The position numbers and the translations under genes are program-made. A stretch of DNA of 50,717 nucleotides, from contig JAGZLR010000010.1 in assembly GCA_018364635.1 (NCBI GenBank), positions 1-50,717 of the forward strand, written 5' to 3'. Below, one piece after another: positions 31,637-40,035 of this stretch. Position 1 is the stretch's first letter. Every line of letters begins with the position of its first letter. This DNA is from Clostridiales bacterium (GTDB taxonomy: Bacteria > Bacillota > Clostridia > Lachnospirales > Anaerotignaceae). The notes beneath the pieces are model-generated. The model did no database searches. It had not been told where the DNA came from and saw only the letters and a program-made list of their open reading frames with translations.

Positions 31637-31996
31637 TTATTGTTTTGCATAAAGTCTTAGCCCAACCAACAAGCAGCCCTCCAAATAGGCTATTTTTTCA
31701 TGCTCCAAATACTCTTTGATTTCATCACTTTCAGCACCAGGCTGAATGACAACGCATTTACAAGGTTTTTTTAATTCTCTCAGTAACTGAATTCCCTTCG
31801 ATGGATGGATACAAAGATCAATAATATCAATATTGCCGTTTACTAAATTGATAGAGGAAAGTTCACGTCCAACTGCTTGTACATCATACCCCTTTGCGAT
31901 CAGCTGGTGTTTAATTTTATATGCATATTTTTCAGGATTTGTAGTATCTCCTACGACTACAAACGATTGCTGTTTCATAACTTCTTTTAAATCCAT
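31637..31996 (-). CDS. CoA-binding domain protein (YccU-like)
   Basis: A 119-residue Rossmann-fold protein of the CoA-binding family seen in YccU and in succinyl-CoA synthetase alpha; VVVGDTTNPEKYAYKIKHQL is the nucleotide-binding start and VIQPGAESDEIKEYLE a conserved helix. The exact ligand and role are unknown. A strong AGGAGGT precedes its ATG. It is first in an operon with the CBS-pair gene, and a 16-bp palindrome lies in its leader. Confidence 0.85.
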   Translation of the reverse strand: MDLKEVMKQQSFVVVGDTTNPEKYAYKIKHQLIAKGYDVQAVGRELSSINLVNGNIDIIDLCIHPSKGIQLLRELKKPCKCVVIQPGAESDEIKEYLEHEKIAYLEGCLLVGLRLYAKQ

Positions 31997-32016
31997 AAGA
32001 TACCTCCTGACATATC

Positions 32017-32032
32017 AAATAACCGGTTATTT
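32017..32032. promoter_or_regulatory. Perfect 16-bp palindrome AAATAACCGGTTATTT
   Basis: The palindrome lies about 20 bp upstream of the CoA-binding gene start, between a TATAAT-like box on the minus strand (near 32055) and the ribosome binding site. It is likely an operator for an unknown dimeric regulator. Confidence 0.5.
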
Positions 32033-32137
32033 TTATTTATGATGTTTTCATTATAAAACAGATTACGAAAAAAAGGTAGATGAAGTTTTAACTCTCTTTC
32101 AATATTAACAAATCGTTCATATTTTTATTTCAATCAT

Positions 32138-32163
32138 AAAAAAAGCCCCCTTAGGGCTTTTTT
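32138..32163 (-). terminator. Terminator after pstA
   Basis: Read on the minus strand, an AAAGCCC/GGGCTTT stem with a short loop is followed by a run of seven Ts. It starts 6 bases after the pstA stop, so the operon ends there without pstB or phoU. Confidence 0.9.
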
Positions 32164-32168
32164 AAGTC

Positions 32169-33041
32169 TTACTTTTCACCTTCATATCTTTGACTGATTC
32201 GCCGACTGAGAACATTTGCTGCGATGCTGAAAGAGAGAACAAGCAGTAAAAGAATAGCAGAGGATAAACCAGCTAATGCAGCATCTTGGCCGTTTGTCTG
32301 TAAGTTCCAAATTTGTAGAGACAAAGTTTCTGCAGGACGAAATGGATTTAAAGGACAAGTTGAACTGAATAGGTTCCAATCTGTCCATTTCAGACTGCTT
32401 CCAGAACCTGTTGTATACAAAAGGACAGCAGCTTCGCCAAATCCGCGTCCGGCAGCTAAAATAATACCAGTCATAATCCTAGGTACACAGGCAGGCAGCA
32501 AAACATGAACAACAGACTGCCACTGAGTTGCGCCTAAACTTAAACTACCGTGTAGGTATCCTTCTGGAAGGCCCTTAAAGGCATCCTCTGTCGTTGTAGA
32601 GATCAACGGAAGTGTTAGAATTGATACAGAAAGTGCGCCAGCAATGAGACTTTTACCAAGACCAAACATGACAAGAAATACCAAATAACCAAACAGACCT
32701 ACAACGATGGAAGGCAGTGAGGAAAGAGTTTCAATACAAATACGCAGAAACTTTGTTACAGGTCCTTTTTTGGCGTAGCAGGCCAGATATATCCCTGATA
32801 AAATTCCCAATGGCGCAGAAAATACCAAGGAAAGAAAAACAAGATAGATAGTATTGAAAAGCTGATTACCGATACTGCCTTTACGTGTAAAACCGAACAT
32901 GCTGAGATCTGCATTGGCAAGGCCTCCGATAATCACATAGGCTCCAAAGGCAAGAAGGAGTAAAAAGAAAAACACAGCAGTACAGTAAAATAATAAAGTC
33001 ATGACACGATTGATGCTACGAGAATATCGGGATAAATTCAT
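32169..33041 (-). CDS. pstA: Phosphate ABC transporter permease PstA
   Basis: Membrane subunit of the high-affinity phosphate importer. The 290-residue product has about six transmembrane segments; the ABC-interacting EAA-like loop appears in SLGATQWQSVVHVLLPACVPRIMTG, and GRGFGEAAVLLYT follows. Its start overlaps the pstC stop by 4 bases (ATGA). Unusually, it is the last gene of the operon; the ATPase PstB normally comes next. Confidence 0.94.
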   Translation of the reverse strand: MNLSRYSRSINRVMTLLFYCTAVFFFLLLLAFGAYVIIGGLANADLSMFGFTRKGSIGNQLFNTIYLVFLSLVFSAPLGILSGIYLACYAKKGPVTKFLRICIETLSSLPSIVVGLFGYLVFLVMFGLGKSLIAGALSVSILTLPLISTTTEDAFKGLPEGYLHGSLSLGATQWQSVVHVLLPACVPRIMTGIILAAGRGFGEAAVLLYTTGSGSSLKWTDWNLFSSTCPLNPFRPAETLSLQIWNLQTNGQDAALAGLSSAILLLLVLSFSIAANVLSRRISQRYEGEK

Positions 33042-34030
33042 AAATTCATTTCTCCTTTTTCTGAATATACCTTGGAAGAAAGAGGGGATGTTACTGGAAG
33101 TTCATCAGAGACATTTGTTTTCACAGTTTCAGTAGACAGTTTTTCTTTTTTCTGTCGTTCTGAAAGATAGTGGATTAGGCAGATGAACAGTAAGGAAATC
33201 AAAAATAGCAGTAATGCCATTGTCCAAAGAGCTGTTTTCGCTTCGCCGCCTTCCATTGCATTTCCCATTTCAGAAGCAATGACAGTTGTCAGGCTTTTGG
33301 TACGTGAAAATATGCTGGTAGGCATGGCAGTAGTTTGTCCAATCACCATGGCAACTGCTAAGGCTTCGCCAAATGCTCTTGCAAGGCCTAAAATAATACC
33401 TGAAAAAATACCGCTGCTGGCGGCTGGAAAAACGACGCCGTGAATCATTTGCCAGCGAGTTGCACCTAAACTGTAAGCAGCGGCGCACATTTCTTGTGGT
33501 ACAGCGCGCATGGCATCAGCACATACACTGGTAATCGTAGGAAATATCATGAGGGATAATACAATACCAGCAGCTAAAATAGAATGGCCGACTTGCAGGT
33601 CAAAGACTTGTTTTAGGAATGGCAGCAGAACTGTTAATCCTGTCCAACCATAGATAATGGAAGGAATTCCTGAAAAGATCTGCACAATTGGACGATAAAA
33701 TTTTTCGCCAAATTTTGGTGATATTTGTGTCATAAATATTGCTGAGGACAGAGCAAAGGGTGTGGCAAAAAGTATTGCAAGACCACAAGTGGATAAAGAA
33801 CCAACGATAAAGATAAGCGCGCCGACTGCGCCGCCTCCCTGTGCATTATCTGTCGGCTTCCAATTAGGGGAAAACAAAAATTCAAAGATAGAATGATGGA
33901 ATACAGTAAAAGTTCCCATGCCTTTATAGATTAAAAAGGCGCCAATAGAAAGGGTGAGACATATGACAAATAGTCCACCTGCGCTAGTTAAAAAACGTCC
34001 GATATACTCTTTCATTATTTTTTCTCTCAT
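33038..34030 (-). CDS. pstC: Phosphate ABC transporter permease PstC
   Basis: Partner of PstA in the phosphate channel. The 330-residue product has about six transmembrane segments, the EAA-type loop SLGATRWQMIHGVVFPAASSGIFSG and the motif GLARAFGEALAVAMVIGQ. The start at 34030 (MREKIMKEYIGRF) is preferred because GGAGGT lies 9 nt upstream; the frame opens at 34063. The C-terminal tail of about 40 residues (KKEKLSTETVKT and on) is hydrophilic. Confidence 0.93.
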   Translation of the reverse strand: MREKIMKEYIGRFLTSAGGLFVICLTLSIGAFLIYKGMGTFTVFHHSIFEFLFSPNWKPTDNAQGGGAVGALIFIVGSLSTCGLAILFATPFALSSAIFMTQISPKFGEKFYRPIVQIFSGIPSIIYGWTGLTVLLPFLKQVFDLQVGHSILAAGIVLSLMIFPTITSVCADAMRAVPQEMCAAAYSLGATRWQMIHGVVFPAASSGIFSGIILGLARAFGEALAVAMVIGQTTAMPTSIFSRTKSLTTVIASEMGNAMEGGEAKTALWTMALLLFLISLLFICLIHYLSERQKKEKLSTETVKTNVSDELPVTSPLSSKVYSEKGEMNL

Positions 34031-34115
34031 GATTATTTTACCTCCAAAGAAAACCATAGACAAAAGGCGGATAGCGCAAACCGCTCCGCCTGTATGGGAG
34101 AGAAGATTCCATGTT

Positions 34116-35057
34116 TTAGTGTTCTGTTGTTGTCATTTTTGAGGAAACGCCATAACCTAATTCTTCCATTTGCTGACCATATTCATCGGACATCATAAAG
34201 TCTAAGAATGCAGCAGCTTCTTTGGTTGGTTCTCCTTTGGTGTACATATGTTCAAAGGTCCAAACTGGATAAGTACCAGCATATGTATTTTCAAGTGTTG
34301 GCTCTACACCGTCGATGGACACAGTTTCAACTGCTGGATCGTCTGTAAGATAGGAAAGAGCTACATATCCGATCGCGCCTTTGGTATCTTCTACATTCTG
34401 TAAAAGTACGCCAGAATCGTCTGTTTCCATAGAAGAAGAGGAGGATTCCTCATTACCGTCTAATGCATATTTTTGGAAGGTAGCTCTGGTACCGGAAGAG
34501 GTTGGACGTGTAATTAGAATAATGTCCTCGTCTGGCCCACCTACTTCGCTCCAGTTTGTAATTTTTGCAGTAAAAATATCAATCAATTCCTGTTTAGAAA
34601 GATCATCTACACCGCCTTCTTTTACATCAGGATTGACAATTGGTGCTATTGTTACAACACACACTTGATGATCAATTAAATCTTTACACTGCTCTGGATC
34701 TAGTTTATCTTCCGCAGGAACATCAGAATTTCCGATATCTACTGTGCCTTCTGCTACTTGTTTTAATCCTTCTCCTGAACCGCCAGCATCAATCGTAATA
34801 GAGACATCTGGATATTTTTCTAAAAATGCTTCTGCTGCATGGTCAGCAAGAGGTTTTAAAGCAGAGCTTCCGGCAGCGGTGATAGATCCTGTTAATGCTT
34901 CAGTATTTTCTGCCTCGTTGGAAGAAGATTCTGTTTGTTGGGAAGTTTGTGGTGCGGAAGAGGATGCTGCTTCTTTAGAATCATTGCTAGAACTACATCC
35001 CGCAAGTCCAGCAGCCAATACAAGGCTAAATAAAATACTAAATACTTTCTTTTTCAT
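34116..35057 (-). CDS. pstS: Phosphate-binding lipoprotein PstS
   Basis: Captures phosphate outside the membrane for PstCA. The 313-residue precursor has a lipoprotein signal with lipobox LAGC (Cys at residue 21), a Ser-rich linker, then the binding fold: AAGSSALKPL, DAGGSGEGLKQV and RPTSSGTRATFQKY are the usual phosphate-contacting loops. It is first in the operon, behind an AAAGGGG site and a candidate Pho box. Confidence 0.95.
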   Translation of the reverse strand: MKKKVFSILFSLVLAAGLAGCSSSNDSKEAASSSAPQTSQQTESSSNEAENTEALTGSITAAGSSALKPLADHAAEAFLEKYPDVSITIDAGGSGEGLKQVAEGTVDIGNSDVPAEDKLDPEQCKDLIDHQVCVVTIAPIVNPDVKEGGVDDLSKQELIDIFTAKITNWSEVGGPDEDIILITRPTSSGTRATFQKYALDGNEESSSSSMETDDSGVLLQNVEDTKGAIGYVALSYLTDDPAVETVSIDGVEPTLENTYAGTYPVWTFEHMYTKGEPTKEAAAFLDFMMSDEYGQQMEELGYGVSSKMTTTEH

Positions 35058-35146
35058 GAAGAAAATTCCCCTTTCTAATTTACAGTGAAATAATATTATC
35101 TTGTTTATCGGCTTTTTCTGCCGTTGGGATTATCATACAAAAGTTA

Positions 35147-35186
35147 TGTAAAGTTAAGAAGCCTGTCAATGTAAATAATATGTAAA
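35147..35186 (-). promoter_or_regulatory. Candidate Pho box upstream of pstS
   Basis: Read on the minus strand, TTTACA occurs three times, at 35186-35181, 35175-35170 and 35152-35147; the first two are 11 bp apart and the third two turns further. A related TTGACA lies between (35169-35164). Direct TT(A/T)ACA repeats about one helical turn apart are the PhoP site of Bacillus. A TATGAT box lies just downstream, near 35137-35132. Confidence 0.55.
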
Positions 35187-35218
35187 ATGAAAAGGTAGGA
35201 TGGAAAAATAAACTGTGC

Positions 35219-35224
35219 TATAAT
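35219..35224 (+). promoter_or_regulatory. Extended -10 promoter for the acetyltransferase gene
   Basis: TATAAT preceded by TGC forms an extended -10 element; no good -35 box is seen at the expected distance. It lies 32 bases before GTG 35256. Confidence 0.45.
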
Positions 35225-35255
35225 AAATGAACATTAAAGTTGAGGGAGGATAAAA

Positions 35256-35858
35256 GTGACAGAAAAAGAAAAAGCTGCTGCTGGCTTTTTATATTTGGCA
35301 GATCAGGATGAACAGCTAAGAAAAGAAAGACTAAAATGTAAGAAGCTTTGTTGGAAATATAATCATTTAAAGCCAAAAGCGATCAAAAAAAGAAAGAAAC
35401 TGTTAAAAAAGATTTTAGGACATGTAGAAGGCAAAATTTGGGTAGAACAGGATTTTTGGTGCGATTATGGATATAATATTGCTGTGGGTAAAGACTTTTA
35501 TGCCAATCACCATTTGGTGATTTTAGATGGAGCGGAAGTAAAATTTGGTAATCATGTTTTTATCGGGCCAAACTGTGGATTTTATACCGCAGGACATCCA
35601 ATGGATGCACAGAGAAGAAATGAGGGGCTGGAGACTGCCAATCCTATTCTCGTGGGAGACAATGTATGGTTTGGCGGGAATGTATGTGTATTGCCTGGTG
35701 TAACAATTGGGAGTAATTCTGTTATTGCAGCAGGAAGTGTTGTAACCCATGATATTCCGTCTGACGTATTGGCAGCAGGGAATCCGTGCAGAGTTATCAG
35801 AAAGATCACTGAAAAGGTCGAATTTCAGAAAAAAACGCATTTTTTAAGTTTAAAATAG
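35256..35858 (+). CDS. Sugar O-acetyltransferase (maltose/galactoside type)
   Basis: Transfers acetyl groups from acetyl-CoA to sugar hydroxyls, by analogy with Maa and LacA. The 200-residue product has an N-terminal helical cap and a left-handed beta-helix of hexapeptide repeats (FGNHVFIGPNCGFYTAGHP, VWFGGNVCVLPGVTIGSNSV). The catalytic histidine is H114 in TAGHP. It starts at GTG 35256 after GAGGGAGG. Substrate unknown; such enzymes are thought to detoxify excess sugars. Confidence 0.92.
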   Translation: MTEKEKAAAGFLYLADQDEQLRKERLKCKKLCWKYNHLKPKAIKKRKKLLKKILGHVEGKIWVEQDFWCDYGYNIAVGKDFYANHHLVILDGAEVKFGNHVFIGPNCGFYTAGHPMDAQRRNEGLETANPILVGDNVWFGGNVCVLPGVTIGSNSVIAAGSVVTHDIPSDVLAAGNPCRVIRKITEKVEFQKKTHFLSLK

Positions 35859-35929
35859 TACCATTTATTTGGATTGTATGGTATGATGGGTAAAAAATAT
35901 TGATCGTAAAAGAAAGAGGGAAGTATGAT

Positions 35930-37540
35930 ATGGGTACTGCAAGGAGGAAAATTTTTCCTTTGGCGATACTTACGCTGTTTCTAATTTGTTTGCCGACAAT
36001 TGCATTTGGTGCAGAAAAGATCGGTGATTTACCGGCGATGTATGCGACAGCCTGGTCTTTGGTTCCGCCAATTGTCGCGATTGTTTTAGCGTTGATTACA
36101 AAGGAAGTGTACAGTTCCTTATTTATTGGAATTTTAGTGGGAGGGATTTTTTTCGCAAATTTTTCTCCAGAAGGCACAGTATTGCATATTTATCATGAAG
36201 GTATTCTTGCGGTACTGACAGATAGTGGAAATGTTGGTATATTAGTTTTTTTAGTAATCCTAGGCGCTATGGTGTGTCTAATGAATAAGGCAGGCGGTTC
36301 TGCTGCTTTTGGTGCGTGGGCTAGTGAGAGAATTCAAAGCAGATCAGGCGCTCAACTGACAACAATTCTTTTAGGAATTTTGATTTTTATTGATGATTAT
36401 TTTAATTGTTTAACAGTAGGAAGCGTTATGAGGCCGATTACAGATAAGCATCAAATTTCTAGAGCAAAGTTGGCTTATTTAATTGATGCCACTGCGGCAC
36501 CAGTATGTATTATAGCACCGATTTCTTCTTGGGCAGCAGCGGTGACAGGATTTGTGGAAGGGGAAGATGGTTTTCAAATTTTTATTCAGGCCATACCGTT
36601 TAACTTTTATGCTATATTGACTTTAATCATGTTAGTTACCATTGCAATCCTAAATATTGATTATGGCCCAATGGCACTCCATGAAAAAAATGCGAGAAGA
36701 GGGGACTTATATACAACTTCAGATCGGCCTTATGAAAATACCGAGAAGGAATTAGACGGAAAAAAAGGTAAGGTTATTGATCTGGTAATTCCGATTATGG
36801 CATTGATTATATGCTGTGTGATTGGAATGTTATATACCGGCGGATTTTTCTCCGGTGAGGACTTTGTAAGCGCATTTTCTAACAGTGATGCATCTGTTGG
36901 GTTAGCGCTAGGTAGTTTCTTTGGTATTGTAATTACAATTATCTTCTATGTGGCGCGAAAAATTTTGCGTTTTTCAGAGTGTATGGAGTGTCTCCCAGAA
37001 GGATTTAAGGCAATGGTCCCAGCAATCTTAATTCTTACATTTGCATGGACACTGAAGACTATGACAGACAGTTTGGGCGCTGCGGTTTTTGTGGCCAATG
37101 CAGTGGATCTGTATGCAAAAGGATTTGTGAGCTTTTTGCCGGCAATTATTTTTTTGGTGGGATGTTTCTTGGCGTTTTCAACGGGAACTTCTTGGGGGAC
37201 TTTTGGCATTTTAATTCCAATTGTAGTGGCTGTTTTTTCTCAGACAGACCATCAAATGATGATTATATCTATTTCTGCTTGTATGGCAGGGGCTGTTTGC
37301 GGGGACCACTGTTCTCCAATCTCCGATACGACAATTATGGCGTCTGCCGGTGGGCAGTGTAATCATGTTAATCATGTGACAACACAGCTACCATATGCTC
37401 TGACAGTAGCAGCAATCTCATTTTTGACATATATTATTGCAGGGTTTAGTCGTTCCGCATGGATTTCGCTCTTTTGCGGGATATTGATTTTGGGGTTGGT
37501 ATTATGGCTTATTAAAGGTAATTGCCGTAGCAAAGAGTAA
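35930..37540 (+). CDS. NhaC-family Na+/H+ antiporter-like protein
   Basis: A 536-residue integral membrane protein with about eleven or more hydrophobic segments and the NhaC-family motifs GILVGGIFFANFSPEGT, IFIDDYFNCLTVGSVMRPI, FSTGTSWGTFGILIP and GDHCSPISDTTIMASAG. It begins with a signal-like hydrophobic segment ending in AFGAEK. Family members exchange sodium for protons, or in some cases carry amino acids or carboxylates, so the substrate is not certain. ATG 35930 follows GAGGG. Confidence 0.9.
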   Translation: MGTARRKIFPLAILTLFLICLPTIAFGAEKIGDLPAMYATAWSLVPPIVAIVLALITKEVYSSLFIGILVGGIFFANFSPEGTVLHIYHEGILAVLTDSGNVGILVFLVILGAMVCLMNKAGGSAAFGAWASERIQSRSGAQLTTILLGILIFIDDYFNCLTVGSVMRPITDKHQISRAKLAYLIDATAAPVCIIAPISSWAAAVTGFVEGEDGFQIFIQAIPFNFYAILTLIMLVTIAILNIDYGPMALHEKNARRGDLYTTSDRPYENTEKELDGKKGKVIDLVIPIMALIICCVIGMLYTGGFFSGEDFVSAFSNSDASVGLALGSFFGIVITIIFYVARKILRFSECMECLPEGFKAMVPAILILTFAWTLKTMTDSLGAAVFVANAVDLYAKGFVSFLPAIIFLVGCFLAFSTGTSWGTFGILIPIVVAVFSQTDHQMMIISISACMAGAVCGDHCSPISDTTIMASAGGQCNHVNHVTTQLPYALTVAAISFLTYIIAGFSRSAWISLFCGILILGLVLWLIKGNCRSKE

Positions 37541-37568
37541 AAATGGGTAAAAGAAAAGAATGTTTTTC

Positions 37569-37597
37569 TTGACGAATGTGAAAAAAAGTGATACTTT
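37569..37597 (+). promoter_or_regulatory. Promoter of the T-box-alaA unit
   Basis: TTGACG (37569-37574) and TACTTT (37592-37597) are 17 bases apart. It lies after the NhaC gene and before the T-box leader. Confidence 0.6.
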
Positions 37598-37603
37598 AAA
37601 TAA

Positions 37604-37862
37604 AAAGAAAAAGACATTGAAAAGAAGGAGTACTGTCGTGTTAGGTTTCTCAGAGAGAAGATGGCAGCTGAAAATCTTCATTCCAACGGCAGGAAGCAGT
37701 CTTGGAGTTCGCAGCGATTGTGATAAGAAGCTGATGCGGGGTTCTCCCGTTACAGAGAAGCGGCATGGTGGTGCCGGCAGAGTGCAGAGTAGTTTCTGAA
37801 GTTAGGTGGTAACACGGACAATTTGTTCGCCCTAAGCGGTTTTCCGCTTAGGGTTTTTTTGT
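37604..37862 (+). promoter_or_regulatory. T-box riboswitch controlling alaA
   Basis: A tRNA-sensing leader. Seen: the AGTA motif of stem I (37630-37633); the distal stem I hairpin GAAGAT/ATCTTC around GGCAGCTGAAA; the stem II/III block CGGG...CCCGTTACAGAG; the T-box AGGTGGTAACACGG (37804-37817), whose TGGT bulge fits a tRNA with discriminator A73; and a terminator CCCTAAGCGG/CCGCTTAGGG plus T-run (37830-37860). The specifier should lie around 37705-37718, where GTT, GCA and GCG triplets all occur. An alanine specifier would fit alaA but is unproven. The short gap to alaA contains its ribosome binding site. Confidence 0.92.
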
Positions 37863-37882
37863 GGAAAAAGGAGTGATAGGCT

Positions 37883-39097
37883 ATGCAGAATTTTCAAAAA
37901 TCTTCAAAACTTAATTATGTGTGTTATGATATTAGAGGACCGGTGATGGATGAGGCGAACCGGATGATTGCTCAGGGAATGGATATACTGAAGCTTAATA
38001 TCGGAAATCCAGCACCTTTTCACTTTACAGCGCCAGATGAAGTGATACAAGATATGATTACCAATTTGCGTGATTCAGAGGGATATTCAGATTCTAAAGG
38101 GATTTTTTCTGCTAGAAAAGCGATTATGCAATATTGTCAGTTGAAAGGGATTCCGAATGTGGATATTAATGATATTTATACTGGTAATGGGGTGAGTGAA
38201 CTAATTACAATGGCAATGCAGGGATTGCTGGACCCAGGGGATGAAGTGTTAGTGCCTGCACCAGATTATCCACTGTGGACAGCTTCTGTTACATTGGCTG
38301 GAGGCACTGCGGTACACTATATTTGTGATGAACAGGCACAATGGTATCCAGATATTGATGATATAAGAAGTAAAATTACATCCCGAACAAAGGCAATTGT
38401 TATTATCAATCCCAATAACCCAACAGGTGCATTATATCCCAAAGAGGTTTTGGAAGAAATTGTGAAGATAGCTAGAGAATATGGTTTAATTATCTATGCC
38501 GATGAAATTTATGATCGTTTGGTAATGGATGGATTGCGACATACATCGATTGCCTCTCTAGCGCCGGATTTATTTGTTGTTACATTTAACGGATTATCCA
38601 AATCTCACCGAATTGCTGGTTTTCGTTGTGGCTGGATGTGTTTAAGTGGAGAAAAATCTTATGCAAAGGGATATATTGAGGGGTTAAATCTTCTCTCTTC
38701 TATGAGACTATGTTCAAATGTACCAGGACAGTCTATTATTCAAACAGCATTAGGAGGTACACAAAGTGCTGATGAGTTGTTGCTTCCCGGGGGACGAATT
38801 TATGAACAGAGAGAATACATTTATCAGGCTCTCAATGATATTCCAGGAGTCAGCGCAGTCAAACCAAAAGCAGCATTTTATATTTTTCCAAAACTAGACG
38901 CTAAAAAGTTTCATATTTTAGACGATGAAAAGTTTGTTTTGGATTTTCTGAAGGAGAAGAAAATTTTAGTTACACACGGCGGCGGATTTCATTGGGAACA
39001 GCCAGATCATTTTCGGATTGTGTATTTGCCTGAAATTGAACAGTTAAAACATGCATGTAATTCGTTAGCGGATTTTTTGGAAGGATATTCACAATAA
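37883..39097 (+). CDS. alaA: Alanine-forming aminotransferase AlaA
   Basis: A PLP-dependent glutamate-pyruvate aminotransferase that makes alanine. The 404-residue product closely follows E. coli AlaA along its length: KLNYVCYDIRGPVMDEA, LKLNIGNPAPF, IYTGNGVSELI, PDYPLWTASVTL, NPNNPTGA, and the PLP lysine K240 in FNGLSKSHRIAGFRCGW. It starts at ATG 37883 after AAAAGGAGTG. The T-box leader implies induction when its charged tRNA runs low. Confidence 0.94.
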   Translation: MQNFQKSSKLNYVCYDIRGPVMDEANRMIAQGMDILKLNIGNPAPFHFTAPDEVIQDMITNLRDSEGYSDSKGIFSARKAIMQYCQLKGIPNVDINDIYTGNGVSELITMAMQGLLDPGDEVLVPAPDYPLWTASVTLAGGTAVHYICDEQAQWYPDIDDIRSKITSRTKAIVIINPNNPTGALYPKEVLEEIVKIAREYGLIIYADEIYDRLVMDGLRHTSIASLAPDLFVVTFNGLSKSHRIAGFRCGWMCLSGEKSYAKGYIEGLNLLSSMRLCSNVPGQSIIQTALGGTQSADELLLPGGRIYEQREYIYQALNDIPGVSAVKPKAAFYIFPKLDAKKFHILDDEKFVLDFLKEKKILVTHGGGFHWEQPDHFRIVYLPEIEQLKHACNSLADFLEGYSQ

Positions 39098-39114
39098 CAG
39101 ATAGGAGGAATTTC

Positions 39115-39942
39115 ATGAGGGTAAAAACGGTTTGGGCAGTTTATTTTAGCGCGACAGGCACGACAAAAAAAGTAGTTCATGAGATTGCAGATGTCGTTGC
39201 GAAACAGTGGGGGGTAGATCGAGAAGATTTTGATTTTACTCTGCCGGTGCCTCGGAAAGCTTCCAAAAGTTTTGATCCCAATGACCTTGTCATTTTTGGG
39301 ACGCCGGTTTATGCAGGCAGAGTGCCCAATGTTCTGTTAAAGGAATTGGCATTATTTCAAGGTAATGGCGCAGCAGCAGTTCCTGTTGTTTTATTTGGCA
39401 ATCGAAACTATGATGATGCCTTGATTGAATTGAGGGATATTTTAGAAAAAGATGGTTTTCATACAGTAGCAGCAGGAGCGTTTATTGGAGAGCATGCTTT
39501 TTCTTATACACTGGCCGCTGGAAGACCGGATGCAAAGGATTTAGAAAAGGCATATGAATTTGCTCACAAAGTTGCAGAGAAGTTAGATTTAATAACAGAC
39601 TTCAATGATACACTGCCTATTTTTGTAAAAGGAACACCGGCACCGTATAGTGGTTACTATACCCCTAGGGATAGAAATGGCATGGCTGTGGATATACGTA
39701 AGGTAAAGCCCTTGACCAATGGACGCTGTGATTGTTGTGGTATCTGTGTGGATGTCTGTCCTATGGGTTCTATTTCCAGAGAGGATGTCAGTCAGTTTAC
39801 AGGCATTTGTATTAAATGCGGTGCCTGTATCAAAAAATGTCCGCAGCATGCAAAATACTATGAGGATGAAAGGTACCTGTACCATCAGCGTGAACTGGAA
39901 GAGGGGCTAAAAAGGAGAGCGGAGCCTGAACTTTTTCTGTGA
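39115..39942 (+). CDS. Flavodoxin-ferredoxin fusion (EFR1 type)
   Basis: An electron carrier of 275 residues: an N-terminal flavodoxin domain with FMN phosphate loop SATGTTK (about residues 12-18), then a C-terminal ferredoxin domain with two [4Fe-4S] motifs, cysteines 205/208/211/215 and 232/235/238/242 (the first also contains an extra Cys207). Such proteins occur in anaerobes and probably shuttle electrons between iron-sulfur enzymes and flavin partners. It lies 17 bp after alaA and is likely co-transcribed; no functional link to alanine synthesis is obvious. Confidence 0.92.
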   Translation: MRVKTVWAVYFSATGTTKKVVHEIADVVAKQWGVDREDFDFTLPVPRKASKSFDPNDLVIFGTPVYAGRVPNVLLKELALFQGNGAAAVPVVLFGNRNYDDALIELRDILEKDGFHTVAAGAFIGEHAFSYTLAAGRPDAKDLEKAYEFAHKVAEKLDLITDFNDTLPIFVKGTPAPYSGYYTPRDRNGMAVDIRKVKPLTNGRCDCCGICVDVCPMGSISREDVSQFTGICIKCGACIKKCPQHAKYYEDERYLYHQRELEEGLKRRAEPELFL

Positions 39943-39990
39943 TTTTCGTGTAGAAACTAGATTTCTATTATATACATAAAGTTTAAAGAT

Positions 39991-40031
39991 AAAATAGACG
40001 CCGCAGATTTATAATCTACGACGTCTATTTT
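39991..40031. terminator. Bidirectional terminator
   Basis: Arms AAAATAGACG (39991-40000) and CGTCTATTTT (40022-40031) with a further paired interior form a long stem with A/T runs on both sides. It lies between the convergent EFR1 and isochorismatase genes. Confidence 0.85.
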
Positions 40032-40035
40032 AAAA

